From Actinomyces sp. Marseille-P3109 (GTDB lineage: Bacteria > Actinomycetota > Actinomycetes > Actinomycetales > Actinomycetaceae): a DNA stretch of 64,000 bases. The stretch spans positions 795,143 through 859,142 of the forward strand of contig NZ_OOHN01000008.1 of assembly GCF_900323545.1 (NCBI RefSeq), read 5' to 3'. This document shows positions 10,312 through 19,142 of the stretch, one piece after another (the stretch's first letter is position 1; the number at the start of each line of letters is the position of its first letter). Below the pieces are notes generated by a model that ran no database searches, had not been told where the DNA came from, and was given only the letters and a program-made list of their open reading frames with translations. The position numbers and the translations under genes are program-made.

Positions 10312-11340
10312 GTGCGCCGCACACCCCTCAGCCTGACCGCCCTGGCCGCGGTCGCCTGTCTCGCGCTGGCCGGATGCTCGGGGTCGTCTTCCTCCTCGGC
10401 GTCCAAGGCCGCCTCCGAGACCCCGGTCCCGGCGGCCACGGCGCCCGTGGACTGCTCGACCCTGACGATCGACTCCGACTCCGAGTCACTGCCGACCATC
10501 GGCGGCGACGCCGGCACGCAGCCCACCGTGTCCTGGAAGAAGGGGGCCCAGGCGCCCAAGAACCTCACCGTCAAGACACTGACGCAGGGCACGGGAGCCG
10601 AGATCGACGCCGGCGGCGTGGTCAAGGCCAACTACACGGGCTGGCAGTGGGACGGCACCGACCCCTTCGACACCTCCTTCAAGAGCGGCGCCCCGGCGAC
10701 CTTCCCCTTGGAGAACGTCATTCAGGGATGGAAGTGCGGCCTGACCGGGCACCACGTGGGTGACCGGGTGCTCATGTCGATTCCCCCGGAGCTCGCCTAC
10801 GGCAACAAGGCGGCCCAGGACGCTCAGGCCGCCCAGGCCGGCGGCGCCCAGAGGCAGCAGAACCCGGCCGGGACACTTGTGTTCGTCGTCGAGATCGTCG
10901 ACGGCGCCAGCAGCAAGGTCTCCGGCGCCTCGGCCACGGCGACGATGGAGGGCGAGGAGGCAGTCAGCCAGCGCGGTATGACGGTGAGTGGAGAGCTCGG
11001 CCAGCCGGCGACGATCTCCATCGGTGCCGATGCCGCCGAGCCGACGCAGGCCGAGGTCATCGTGCTGGCCCGGGGGACCGGTCCCGCCATCACGGAGACC
11101 TCCACAATCATGATGAACGTGGCCGGAAGCCACTGGGACGGCTCCCAGCCCTCCAACACCTGGGAGCAGCAGGCCGCCGAGTCGATCAACATGGCGCAGG
11201 CACAGCAGTCCGTTCCGGGACTGATTGGTGTGCCGGAAGGCTCCCGGATCGTGGTGCTCATGCCACCGGTGCAGGCTACGGGCCAGCAGCAGGGGGCCCC
11301 GGCGTCGGCCTACGTCATGGACATTGAGAAGGTTCTCTAG
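10312..11340 (+). CDS. Lipoprotein FKBP-type peptidyl-prolyl isomerase
   Basis: This 342-residue exported lipoprotein has a signal peptide ending in lipobox LAGC with lipidated C22, then a Ser/Ala linker. The first FKBP domain (about residues 80-200) keeps VKANYTGWQWDGTDPFDTS and NVIQGWKCGLTGHHVGDRVLMSIPPELAYG. A second domain (about residues 215-342) has the same layout (GSRIVVLMPP, SAYVMDIEKVL) but lacks the aromatic active-site residues, so it is probably a non-catalytic repeat. The GTG start has AAGGAG upstream. It likely assists folding of exported proteins on the outer face of the membrane. Confidence 0.9.
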   Translation: MRRTPLSLTALAAVACLALAGCSGSSSSSASKAASETPVPAATAPVDCSTLTIDSDSESLPTIGGDAGTQPTVSWKKGAQAPKNLTVKTLTQGTGAEIDAGGVVKANYTGWQWDGTDPFDTSFKSGAPATFPLENVIQGWKCGLTGHHVGDRVLMSIPPELAYGNKAAQDAQAAQAGGAQRQQNPAGTLVFVVEIVDGASSKVSGASATATMEGEEAVSQRGMTVSGELGQPATISIGADAAEPTQAEVIVLARGTGPAITETSTIMMNVAGSHWDGSQPSNTWEQQAAESINMAQAQQSVPGLIGVPEGSRIVVLMPPVQATGQQQGAPASAYVMDIEKVL

Positions 11341-11371
11341 CGCGAGCCGCACAGGCATCCGCCAGACGCAG

Positions 11372-11407
11372 CTGTGGCCCGCGCCCTGTGAAGGGTGCGG
11401 GCCACAG
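11372..11407. terminator. Bidirectional terminator hairpin
   Basis: A 16-bp stem with one G-T pair (11372-11387 with 11392-11407) and a four-base loop sits between the convergent FKBP and superoxide dismutase genes. Confidence 0.75.
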
Positions 11408-11436
11408 CATTCGCTCCGCTCTATGAGCGCTGCGTG

Positions 11437-12060
11437 TCAGCGGACGATGAGGCCCTGGGCCTTGGCGACGGCGTCGGCCAGGCGCTCGGCGACGTCCTGC
11501 CAGTTGGCGATGTTCCAGACGGCCTTGACGTAGTCGGCCTTGACATTGAGGTAGTCGAGGTAGAAGGCGTGCTCCCACATGTCCACCATGAACAGCGGGA
11601 TGGTGCCCACGGGCACGTTGGCCTGCTGGTCGAAGAGCTGGAAGATGACGAGCCCACCGGAGATCGAGTCGTAGGCGAGCACCGCCCAGCCCGAGCCCTG
11701 GATGCCCAGGGCGGTGGCGGTGAACTGCGCCTGGAACTTCTCGAAGGAGCCGAAGGAGTCCTTGATGGCCTCGGCCAGCTCGCCCTCGGGCTGACCGCCG
11801 CCACTCGGGGAGAGGTTCTTCCAGAAGATGGAGTGGTTGGTGTGGCCGCCCAGGTTGAAGGCGAGGTTCTTCTCCCACAGGTTGATCGCGCCCAGGTCGC
11901 CGGCATCGCGGGCGGTGGCCAGGGCCTCCAGGGCGGCATTGGCGCCTGCCACGTAGGCGGCGTGGTGCTTGTCGTGGTGGAGCTCCATGATCTTGCCGGA
12001 GATGTGGGGCTCCAGGGCGGCGTAGTCGTAGGGGAGCTCGGGAAGGGTGTACACGGCCAT
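11437..12060 (-). CDS. sodA: Superoxide dismutase, Mn/Fe type
   Basis: This 207-residue enzyme converts superoxide to peroxide and oxygen. It has the N-terminal hairpin with [10 protein letters not shown] (metal ligand H28), [15 protein letters not shown] with the second ligand His, and [11 protein letters not shown] with the last Asp and His ligands. Length and motifs match cytosolic Mn/Fe-SODs. The residues GGHTNHS and GWAVLAYD leave the metal choice open. The ATG at 12060 is favoured over an in-frame TTG one codon upstream. It diverges from the receiver-like gene at 12241. Confidence 0.95.
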   Translation of the reverse strand: MAVYTLPELPYDYAALEPHISGKIMELHHDKHHAAYVAGANAALEALATARDAGDLGAINLWEKNLAFNLGGHTNHSIFWKNLSPSGGGQPEGELAEAIKDSFGSFEKFQAQFTATALGIQGSGWAVLAYDSISGGLVIFQLFDQQANVPVGTIPLFMVDMWEHAFYLDYLNVKADYVKAVWNIANWQDVAERLADAVAKAQGLIVR

Positions 12061-12240
12061 CAAGGACTGCCTTTCGGTGGGTGACGTGGCTCCAGTCCCG
12101 TCTCAGCAGGGCCCGTAGGACTGAAGTCCTGAACACGGCTCATGGTAGACGTGGGGTCTGGAAGAGGGATAGTGAGCCTCCATGTGATTACACTGACCGC
12201 GGAAACACTGCTGTCCGCACTCGTCCACGAAGGATCCGCC

Positions 12241-12684
12241 ATGACTGATCAGGCTGCTTCCGCCCGCCTCGAGCTCCTCGTCTTCTCCGACGACGCCACC
12301 GTGCGCCGGGAGGTCATCGACGGTGTCGGGCGCCGACCGGCCAAGGGCCTGCCGCTGGTGACCTGGACCGAGGCGGCCACCGCCGAGGGTGTGCGCATGG
12401 CCATCAAGGACCGCGAGAAGAAGGACCGGCCGCCCTTCGATGCACTCGTCCTGGATGCCGAGGCCAAGAAGCTCGGCGGCATGGGTCTGGCCCACGAGCT
12501 GTTCACCGAGCTCGACGAGCGTCCCGCCGTCGTGCTGCTGACGGCCCGGCCTCAGGACGACTGGCTGGCCGCCTGGGCCAAGGCCGAGGTTGTCGTGCCC
12601 CGGCCTCTGGACCCGCTGAGCCTCCAGGAGGGTGTCGCCAAGGCCCTCACCGCCCGCCGCGGCACCGTCGCCCCCGCCGGCTGA
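12241..12684 (+). CDS. Atypical receiver (CheY-like) protein
   Basis: This 147-residue single-domain protein has a response-regulator-like fold. It has acidic residues after strand 1 (LLVFSDDATVRREV), D72 at the phosphoacceptor position (FDALVLDAE), a Thr in VVLLTARPQ and a final strand VVVPRPLDPLSLQEGV. The Lys normally found in the last motif is Arg here, and no output domain is present. A partner kinase is not visible. The start at 12241 follows AAGGAT. The upstream region is shared with divergent sodA. The function is unknown; phosphorylation-independent signalling is possible. Confidence 0.75.
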   Translation: MTDQAASARLELLVFSDDATVRREVIDGVGRRPAKGLPLVTWTEAATAEGVRMAIKDREKKDRPPFDALVLDAEAKKLGGMGLAHELFTELDERPAVVLLTARPQDDWLAAWAKAEVVVPRPLDPLSLQEGVAKALTARRGTVAPAG

Positions 12685-12781
12685 GCCGGATCCTGCTGCG
12701 CCCGCCCAAAGCCGGGGCGGATCCGCCACATCGAGCCATCGCTCCGCTTCGCTTCCGTCCCGCGTGCGCTGAAGCGGCCTT

Positions 12782-13375
12782 CTAAACCGCGCGGCAGCAG
12801 ATGCTGCCGTGGTCGCGTGCGCCGGCGACCTTACGGTGCTCCACGTCCAGGACGTTGAATCCGCTGCGCTCCAGAAGCGAGGCCAGGGCCCGTGGCGGCC
12901 AGTAGTAGGCCGGCGCAATCGCGTGGGGGAACTCCTCGACCCGGTCCCCGGCGAAGAACCCGACGAGCAGGTCCCCTTGCGGCTCGAGGCTGTCTCTCAA
13001 GGACGTCAGTGTTCCCGCCAGGTCCTGAGGCGGGATGTGAATGAGGGAGTACCAGGCCAAGACGGCCCCGTAGGACCCTGCCGGTAACTCGGCGAAGGAA
13101 CCCTGCCGATACGTCACGTGCGGGTGCTGCGCGCGGGCGATCTTGACGAATCTCTCGACCGGGTCCACCCCTTCGACCTCGAGGCCCAGGTCATGGAGAT
13201 AGGCGGTCCAGTGCCCAGGGCCGCAACCCAGATCGACGATCCGTCCCCGCACCCCTCGCGCCCATCGGACGATGAGCTCTCTGTCCTTTTCCGCCGTCGC
13301 CGCCATGTGGCCAAGGGCCTCTGCATACGCCTCAGCGCGAGCGCTGTACTCCGAACACACGTGACGCGAATTCAC
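12782..13375 (-). CDS. Class I SAM-dependent methyltransferase
   Basis: This 197-residue protein has the Rossmann methyltransferase motif I VDLGCGPGHWTAYL (about residues 47-60), the acidic end of strand 2 in LEVEGVDPVE, and motif IV YGAVLAWYSLIHIPP. This is the UbiE/TehB-like small-molecule methyltransferase pattern. The substrate is unknown. The start is GTG at 13375; an internal GTG at 13360 is an alternative. It is separated by 28 bases from the exonuclease gene upstream of nothing else, so both minus-strand genes may be transcribed separately. Confidence 0.82.
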   Translation of the reverse strand: MNSRHVCSEYSARAEAYAEALGHMAATAEKDRELIVRWARGVRGRIVDLGCGPGHWTAYLHDLGLEVEGVDPVERFVKIARAQHPHVTYRQGSFAELPAGSYGAVLAWYSLIHIPPQDLAGTLTSLRDSLEPQGDLLVGFFAGDRVEEFPHAIAPAYYWPPRALASLLERSGFNVLDVEHRKVAGARDHGSICCRAV

Positions 13376-13403
13376 CTTGCGGAGCCTACAAGGGGAGGAG
13401 TCG

Positions 13404-15131
13404 TCATTCCTCGGAGGCCAGGACCTTGCGGTGGCGGGCGGCTGAGCCGACCGGCCAGGTCAGGATCGAGGGATCGCCGTCGACCTCCACGATGCGGGCA
13501 CCGTCCTCCAGGACCCAGTCGGCCAGCAGACTCGTTTCCTCGATGCTGGCCGACTGACCAACGCGGTCGGGTCTGTCGACGACCCGGGCACTGGCACGCA
13601 GCAGCTCGACGGCGGGACGCGGGTCGGCCCCCGGGGCGGTCGTCATGGAGCCGGCCAGTACGCCCCAGCGTACCACTACCAGCTCCCAGCCCCCGACCTC
13701 GCGCCTGCGGGCCGCCATGAGATGCGGGCAGGCCAGCAGCGGCCGCACCCGCTCGGCTCGCGCCACCCCGCGCAGCAGGCAGCGCAGGCGACTCGTCCAG
13801 GCGCCGGCCTCCTCGTAGCGCTCGGCCTGGGACAGAGCCGCGATGCGCTCCAGCAGAGGAGTGGCCACCAGGTCGACCTCGCCCGACAGGCAGGCCACTG
13901 CCTTCGAAGGCTCAGCCGGGACGTCGTCGCGGCGCACCCGGCGCAGCTCGCGGCCGTCCCAGTGGCGCAGACGCAGCACCGACTCGGCGGCGCGCAGGGC
14001 CTCCTGACCTCGGCTGCGCGAGGCGAAGGGCCCGATCGCGCGGCCGACCTCCTCGGTGGGCAGCACGGTGGTGAGTGCCAACCGGGGCTCGGCATCGGCT
14101 CCCGAGCCTTGAGTGAGGTGGAGCCAGGGCCGGCGGCGCGGGGCCCGTGAACGGCGGTTGACCGGAGGGTCGAGCTCGGCGATCATCCGCAGCTCGCGCA
14201 CCCGCGCCTCAATGAGCGTGGGCGTGGCGATATGGCGCACGCTCACAGTCGTGTCCAGCATCTGCGCCACCTTGCGGCGCTTCTCCGCGGCGGTGAAGTA
14301 GGAGCGCACCCGGCGCCTGAGATCCACGGCACTGCCCACATAGAGCACTTGGTCGGCCGCCGAGCGGAACTGGTAGACGCCGGGACTGCTGGGCAGGGCG
14401 TCGGCCAGGCGGCACTTGGATCGGCGCTTGGCCGGAACCGGGTCGGAGGCGGTGGTGAGGTCCTCCAGATGCGTGACGCCGAGCGGTGCCATGACCTCCA
14501 GGGCCGCGTGCAGCACGTCCACGGTGGCGCGCGCGTCATCCAGCGCCCGGTGCGTGGGGCGGGTCTGGGAGCCCACGAAGGCGGCCAACGTCCCCAGCTT
14601 GTGGTTGGGCACCTCGCTGCGGGGCCAGGCCTTGCGGGCCAGCGCCAGCGTGTCCAGCACACGGGGCTCGGGCCATTCCAGGCCCAGGGCCGCCGCAGCA
14701 CCGCGCAGGTGGCCGACGTCGAAGCGGGCGTTGTGCGCCACGAGGACGACGTCGTCGGCCAGCAGGTCCGCCCAGGACAGGAAGGCCTCCACGCAGGTGC
14801 GCACGCCGGGGGCCCCGGCCACCATCGCGTTCGTGATGCCCGTGAGCATCGTGATCTGGGCGGGGATCGCCACCCCGGGGTTGACTAGGGTGGAGAAGTC
14901 GGCCAGCACCTGCCCGCCGCGCACCTTGACGGCCCCGATCTCGGTGAGCGCACGCGCGCCCGGCGCCCCGCCGGTGGTCTCCAGGTCCACGACGACGAAG
15001 GTCGCCCGCTCCAGGGGCGTACCCATGTCGGCGAAGGACACCTGGGTCCCGGCGCGGCCAGTGCTCGCCGTGCCCGCAGCGCGTGCAGCGCCCCCGGCGC
15101 TCATGACGCTCGGGGTCTTGACGGTGCTCAC
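13404..15131 (-). CDS. DEDD 3'-5' exonuclease fused to a UvrC-like GIY-YIG domain
   Basis: This 575-residue protein joins two nuclease folds. Residues 40-210 are a DnaQ-like exonuclease with FVVVDLETTGG (DxE), LVAHNARFDVGHL and HRALDDARATVDVL. Residues about 240-325 are a GIY-YIG nuclease as in the UvrC N-terminus (PGVYQFRSAADQVLYVGSAVDLRRRVRSYF). The rest resembles UvrC linker regions without the RNase H-like endonuclease or helix-hairpin-helix parts. This architecture is known in actinobacteria (Mycobacterium tuberculosis Rv2191), with a presumed DNA repair role. The GTG start is six bases after a TAGCCT -10 box, so it is probably leaderless. Confidence 0.92.
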   Translation of the reverse strand: MSTVKTPSVMSAGGAARAAGTASTGRAGTQVSFADMGTPLERATFVVVDLETTGGAPGARALTEIGAVKVRGGQVLADFSTLVNPGVAIPAQITMLTGITNAMVAGAPGVRTCVEAFLSWADLLADDVVLVAHNARFDVGHLRGAAAALGLEWPEPRVLDTLALARKAWPRSEVPNHKLGTLAAFVGSQTRPTHRALDDARATVDVLHAALEVMAPLGVTHLEDLTTASDPVPAKRRSKCRLADALPSSPGVYQFRSAADQVLYVGSAVDLRRRVRSYFTAAEKRRKVAQMLDTTVSVRHIATPTLIEARVRELRMIAELDPPVNRRSRAPRRRPWLHLTQGSGADAEPRLALTTVLPTEEVGRAIGPFASRSRGQEALRAAESVLRLRHWDGRELRRVRRDDVPAEPSKAVACLSGEVDLVATPLLERIAALSQAERYEEAGAWTSRLRCLLRGVARAERVRPLLACPHLMAARRREVGGWELVVVRWGVLAGSMTTAPGADPRPAVELLRASARVVDRPDRVGQSASIEETSLLADWVLEDGARIVEVDGDPSILTWPVGSAARHRKVLASEE

Positions 15132-15137
15132 GGTCGC

Positions 15138-15143
15138 AGGCTA
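15138..15143 (-). promoter_or_regulatory. -10 box TAGCCT for the leaderless exonuclease gene
   Basis: Read on the minus strand, TAGCCT is followed by six bases and the GTG at 15131, with no ribosome binding site. Confidence 0.5.
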
Positions 15144-15320
15144 GAGGATGGCAGTGACATGCATCGTCTTCATCAGTCGGGAAGTCGGTGCGAGCAGGGT
15201 GGCAAGCACCCTAGAATCATCCCCATACCCGAGCGGCACCGCCGGCTCCGGTGCCGTCCGTCTCCGATGGTGCAGGAACGTGTGGTGGCCGCCCAGCCAG
15301 CAGATCACAGGAGGCCCCGC

Positions 15321-16199
15321 GTGGGATACGGACCCATCAAGGCAACAGTCGGCCCGGCCCTGGAGATGCTCTATCAGCCCTGGATCCGCGGTGAGGAGAA
15401 CATTCCCATCGAGGGTGCGGCGATCCTGGCCTCCAACCACCTGGCGGTCATTGACTCCTTCTTCCTGCCGCTGCTGGTGGACCGCGAGGTCGCCTTCATC
15501 GGCAAGGCCGACTACTTCACCGGCAAGGGCGTCAAGGGCTGGGCGGTGAAGAACTTCATGAAGACCGTGGGCACCATCCCCGTGGACCGCTCCGGCGGCA
15601 AGGCCTCCCAGGCGGCGCTTCAGGCCGGCATCGACCGCCTGCGCTCGGGGCAGCTGTTCGGCATCTACCCCGAGGGCACGCGCAGCCCCGACGGGCGCCT
15701 CTACCGCGGCAAGACCGGCGTGGCCCGCATCGCCCTGGCCACCGGCGCGCCCGTGGTGCCCGTGGCGATGATCGGCTCCAACCTGGCCCAGCCGATCGGC
15801 AAGTCCATCCCCTCCACCCGCCACCGCGTGGGCATCGTCATCGGCGAGCCGCTGGACTTCTCCCGCTACAAGGGCCTGGAGAACGACCGCTTCGTGCTGC
15901 GCTCCATCACCGACGAGATCATGTACGCCCTCATGGCCCTCTCCGGCCAGGAGTACGTGGACCTCTACGCCGCCGATGTCAAGAAGGCCATGGACACGGA
16001 CAAGAAGACCGCCGACGAGGTCGTCACCGAGATGCTCGCCGCCCAGGCGCAGGCCCGGCCCTCGGCCGCCCCCGTGGCCGCGCCCGGTGGCCGCCCCGCC
16101 CCCGAGGTCTCCGTTCCCGAACCGCCCGAGGACAAGAGCGGCAAGGACAAGAAGAAGGACAAGACTGCCGACGACGAGGCCGAGCCCGGCGCCGAGTGA
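15321..16199 (+). CDS. 1-acyl-glycerol-3-phosphate acyltransferase (PlsC family)
   Basis: This 292-residue protein catalyses acyl transfer to lysophosphatidic acid in phospholipid synthesis. It has the catalytic HX4D (NHLAVID, H40 and D45), GTIPVDR, the PEGTRSPDG glycerophosphate-binding motif and a final hydrophobic VVPVAMIG. The C-terminal 70 residues are Ala/Pro-rich and then Lys/Asp-rich (KDKKKDK), typical of actinobacterial members. The GTG at 15321 has CAGGAGG at 15308-15314. The PPi-PFK gene follows 158 bases downstream. Confidence 0.92.
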   Translation: MGYGPIKATVGPALEMLYQPWIRGEENIPIEGAAILASNHLAVIDSFFLPLLVDREVAFIGKADYFTGKGVKGWAVKNFMKTVGTIPVDRSGGKASQAALQAGIDRLRSGQLFGIYPEGTRSPDGRLYRGKTGVARIALATGAPVVPVAMIGSNLAQPIGKSIPSTRHRVGIVIGEPLDFSRYKGLENDRFVLRSITDEIMYALMALSGQEYVDLYAADVKKAMDTDKKTADEVVTEMLAAQAQARPSAAPVAAPGGRPAPEVSVPEPPEDKSGKDKKKDKTADDEAEPGAE

Positions 16200-16357
16200 C
16201 GGGTGGACACCGGGCGATTGTCCCGTCTTCCTCAATCCGTCCTCCCGGTCCCTGTCAGCTGCCGCAGATGGCACGTAGACTGGCGCCCGGTGCGGCGCGT
16301 GCCGCACGATCCGGCCGGGGCGCTGACCCCGAGTACCCACAACCCGAAAGGTTCCCG

Positions 16358-17587
16358 ATGTCGATTCGTCGCGTCGCCCTGCTCACCGCTGGCGGTTTCG
16401 CCCCCTGTCTGTCCGCCGCCGTCGGCGACCTCATCGAGCGCTACACGCAGGTCGCTCCCGAGGTCGAGATCATCGCCTACCAGTACGGTTACCACGGCCT
16501 GCTCACCGGCAACTACATCGTCATCGACGACGAGGCCCGCAAGAACGCCGGCATCCTGCGCGACTTCGGCGGGTCCCCGATCGGCAACTCCCGCGTCAAG
16601 CTCACCAACGCCAAGAACCTCGTCGAGCGCGGCCTGGTGAAGGAGGGCGTCAACCCCTTGGAGTTCGCCGCCGAGCAGCTGCGCAAGGACGGCGTCGACG
16701 TCCTGCACACCATCGGTGGCGACGACACCAACACCACCGCCGCGGACCTTGCCGCCTACCTCCACGAGAACGACTACGAGCTCACCGTCGTCGGCCTGCC
16801 CAAGACCATCGACAACGACGTCGTCCCGGTCCGCCAGTCCCTGGGCGCCTGGACCGCGGCCGACGAGGGCGCCGGCTTCGCCTTCAACGTCATCGGCGAG
16901 CACCGCTCCAACCCCCGCATGCTCATCGTCCACGAGTGCATGGGCCGCAACTGCGGCTACCTCACGGCTGAGACCGCCCGCCGCTACCACGACCTGCTCC
17001 AGACCAAGCAGTGGGCCCCCTCCCTCGGCCTGACCAAGGAGCGCTGGGACGTTCACGCCGTCTTCATCCCCGAGATGAAGCTCGACATTGCCGCTGAGGC
17101 CAAGCGCCTCAAGGCCATCATGGACGAGCAGGGCAACGTCAACATCTTCCTGTCCGAGGGCGCCGGTGTCCCCGAGATCATCGCGGAGATGGAGGCCGCC
17201 GGCCAGGAGGTCCAGCGCGACCCCTTCGGCCACGTCAAGCTCGACACCATCAACCCCGGCCAGTGGTTCGCCAAGCAGTTCGCCGAGCTCATCGGCGCTG
17301 AGAAGGTCATGGTCCAGAAGTCCGGCTACTACTCGCGCGCCGCCCACGCCAACGCCGAGGACCTCGCCCTCATCAAGAAGATGTGCGACCTGGCCGTCGA
17401 CTGCGCCCTGCGCGGCGAGTCCGGCGTCATCGGCCAGGACGAGGAGAACAACGACGAGCTCACCGCGATCGCCTTCCCGCGCATCGCCGGCGCCAAGCCC
17501 TTCGACATCACCCAGGGCTGGTTCACCGACCTCATGGCCGAGCTGGGCCAGAAGGTCGAGCCCGCCGAGGTCGCCCCCGAGCACTGA
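16358..17587 (+). CDS. pfp: Pyrophosphate-dependent 6-phosphofructokinase
   Basis: This 409-residue glycolytic enzyme interconverts fructose-6-phosphate and fructose-1,6-bisphosphate using PPi. The GGDDTN motif (residues 120-125) has Asp where ATP enzymes have Gly, which marks PPi dependence. It is followed by GLPKTIDNDV and the MGRNCGYLTAETA substrate loop. This makes the step reversible and saves ATP, fitting the fermentative metabolism of Actinomyces. AAAGG precedes the ATG at 16358. A perfect palindrome after the stop acts as terminator. Confidence 0.93.
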   Translation: MSIRRVALLTAGGFAPCLSAAVGDLIERYTQVAPEVEIIAYQYGYHGLLTGNYIVIDDEARKNAGILRDFGGSPIGNSRVKLTNAKNLVERGLVKEGVNPLEFAAEQLRKDGVDVLHTIGGDDTNTTAADLAAYLHENDYELTVVGLPKTIDNDVVPVRQSLGAWTAADEGAGFAFNVIGEHRSNPRMLIVHECMGRNCGYLTAETARRYHDLLQTKQWAPSLGLTKERWDVHAVFIPEMKLDIAAEAKRLKAIMDEQGNVNIFLSEGAGVPEIIAEMEAAGQEVQRDPFGHVKLDTINPGQWFAKQFAELIGAEKVMVQKSGYYSRAAHANAEDLALIKKMCDLAVDCALRGESGVIGQDEENNDELTAIAFPRIAGAKPFDITQGWFTDLMAELGQKVEPAEVAPEH

Positions 17588-17611
17588 GGCTGAGCCCGCA
17601 CCTCTTGCGCC

Positions 17612-17647
17612 GTGGCCGGTGCCGTCCCCGGGGACGGCACCGGCCAC
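17612..17647 (+). terminator. Perfect 36-bp palindrome, terminator of PPi-PFK
   Basis: Bases 17612-17629 are the exact reverse complement of 17630-17647. The element starts 24 bases after the PPi-PFK stop and precedes the promoter of the DAHP synthase gene. Confidence 0.75.
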
Positions 17648-17670
17648 TCTGTTTCGCGATGCGGCGCGGA

Positions 17671-17700
17671 TTCCAGGCCGTACTCCGGCTGGCCTATGCT
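17671..17700 (+). promoter_or_regulatory. Promoter TTCCAG-18-TATGCT for leaderless DAHP synthase
   Basis: A -35-like TTCCAG (17671-17676) and a -10 TATGCT (17695-17700) are 18 bases apart. Seven bases later is the GTG at 17708, followed directly by ATG. No ribosome binding site is present. Confidence 0.55.
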
Positions 17701-17707
17701 GACAGGC

Positions 17708-19060
17708 GTGATGAACGAGCTCTCCGTCGCCCGCACGGACGCCCAGGCCTCCACCTGGCGCCACCTGCCCGCCCTGCAGCAGCCCGCCTACCCCGATGAG
17801 GCCGCGCTGGCCGGCGTGGTGGCTGACCTGCGCCGCCGGCCCCCGCTCGTCTTCGCAGGAGAGGTCGACTCCCTGCGCGACCTCATCGCCCAGGCCAGCG
17901 CCGGGGACGCCTTCGTCCTGATGGGCGGGGACTGCGCCGAGTCCTTCGTCCACAACACGGCCGACAACATCCGTCTCAAGGTCCAGACCATCCTCCAGAT
18001 GGCTGCGGTCCTCACTTACGGCGCCTCCACGCCGGTGGTCAAGGTCGGCCGCATGGCCGGCCAGTACGCCAAGCCCCGCAGCTCGGACACCGAGACCCGC
18101 GGCGAGGTCACCCTGCCCGCCTTCCGCGGTGACTCCGTCAACAGCCACGAGTTCACCCCCGAGGCCCGCATCCCCGACCCCACGCGCATGCTGGACGCCT
18201 ACCTGCGCTCGGGCACCACCCTCAACCTCATCCGCGCCTTCACGATGGGCGGCTACGCGGACCTGCGTGAGGTCCACTCCTGGAACCGCGGCTTCACCGC
18301 CAACCCCGCCTACAAGCGCTTCGAGTCCTTCGCCGACGAGATCGACCGGGCCATGCGCTTCATGGAGGCCGCAGGCGTCGACTTCGACGCCCTGCGCCAG
18401 GTCGACTTCTACGCCGCCCACGAGGCTCTTCTCCTGGAGTACGAGGACGCCATGATCCGTGAGGACTCCCGCACCGGGCGCCTCTACGACACCTCCGCCC
18501 ACATGCTCTGGGTGGGGGAGCGCACCCGCGAGGCCGACGGCGCTCACGTCGCCATCCTCACCGGCGTCCACAACCCCGTCGGCGTCAAGGTCGGCCCCAC
18601 CACGTCCCCCGACGACGTCGCCCGGCTCATGGACCGCCTCAACCCCGACGGCGTTCCCGGGCGCCTGTCCCTCATCACCCGCATGGGTGCGGGCCGCATC
18701 CGCGAGGCCCTGCCGACGCTGGTCGAGGCGGTGCGCGCCGACGGGCGCCCCGTCACGTGGATTACCGACCCCATGCACGGCAACACCATTACCTCGGACA
18801 ACGGCTACAAGACCCGCCGATTCGAGACCATCCTCGATGAGATCCGCGGTTTCTTCGAGGTCCACCGCTCCCTGGGCACCGTCCCGGGCGGCATCCACGT
18901 CGAGCTCACCGGCGACGACGTCACCGAGGTCCTCGGCGGCGGCGAGCACATCGACGAGGCCGGCCTGGCCGAGCACTACGAGACCCTCGTCGACCCGCGC
19001 CTCAACCACCAGCAGTCCCTCGAGGTCGCCTTCGAGATCGCCGAGATGCTCAAGGGCTGA
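17708..19060 (+). CDS. aroG: Class II 3-deoxy-7-phosphoheptulonate (DAHP) synthase
   Basis: This enzyme condenses phosphoenolpyruvate and erythrose-4-phosphate at the first step of the shikimate pathway. The 450-residue product is of class II (plant/mycobacterial) type. Its motifs are WRHLPALQQPAYPD, LMGGDCAESF, VGRMAGQYAKPRS and TDPMHGNT. Metal ligands are expected in GGDCAE (Cys), the PMHGNT His and the late Glu/Asp residues. It ends at HQQSLEVAFEIAEML. The start is GTG 17708 or ATG 17711. Mycobacterial AroG has a longer N-terminal regulatory region, so allosteric control may differ. Confidence 0.94.
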   Translation: MMNELSVARTDAQASTWRHLPALQQPAYPDEAALAGVVADLRRRPPLVFAGEVDSLRDLIAQASAGDAFVLMGGDCAESFVHNTADNIRLKVQTILQMAAVLTYGASTPVVKVGRMAGQYAKPRSSDTETRGEVTLPAFRGDSVNSHEFTPEARIPDPTRMLDAYLRSGTTLNLIRAFTMGGYADLREVHSWNRGFTANPAYKRFESFADEIDRAMRFMEAAGVDFDALRQVDFYAAHEALLLEYEDAMIREDSRTGRLYDTSAHMLWVGERTREADGAHVAILTGVHNPVGVKVGPTTSPDDVARLMDRLNPDGVPGRLSLITRMGAGRIREALPTLVEAVRADGRPVTWITDPMHGNTITSDNGYKTRRFETILDEIRGFFEVHRSLGTVPGGIHVELTGDDVTEVLGGGEHIDEAGLAEHYETLVDPRLNHQQSLEVAFEIAEMLKG

Positions 19061-19142
19061 AGGCCCCGCCGGGAGCCGTCCCGCCCCGCCGGGCCGGCGA
19101 AGCGAGGCCCGGTCGCGACCTCACCGGACCGGGATGCCGCCG

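Noticed and set aside
16232..19009. A 925-codon open frame on the minus strand opposite PPi-PFK and DAHP synthase
   Set aside because: It is antisense to two clearly recognised enzymes, has a composition dominated by Gly, Val, Asp and His and shows no domain. It is a by-product of high GC and codon bias.
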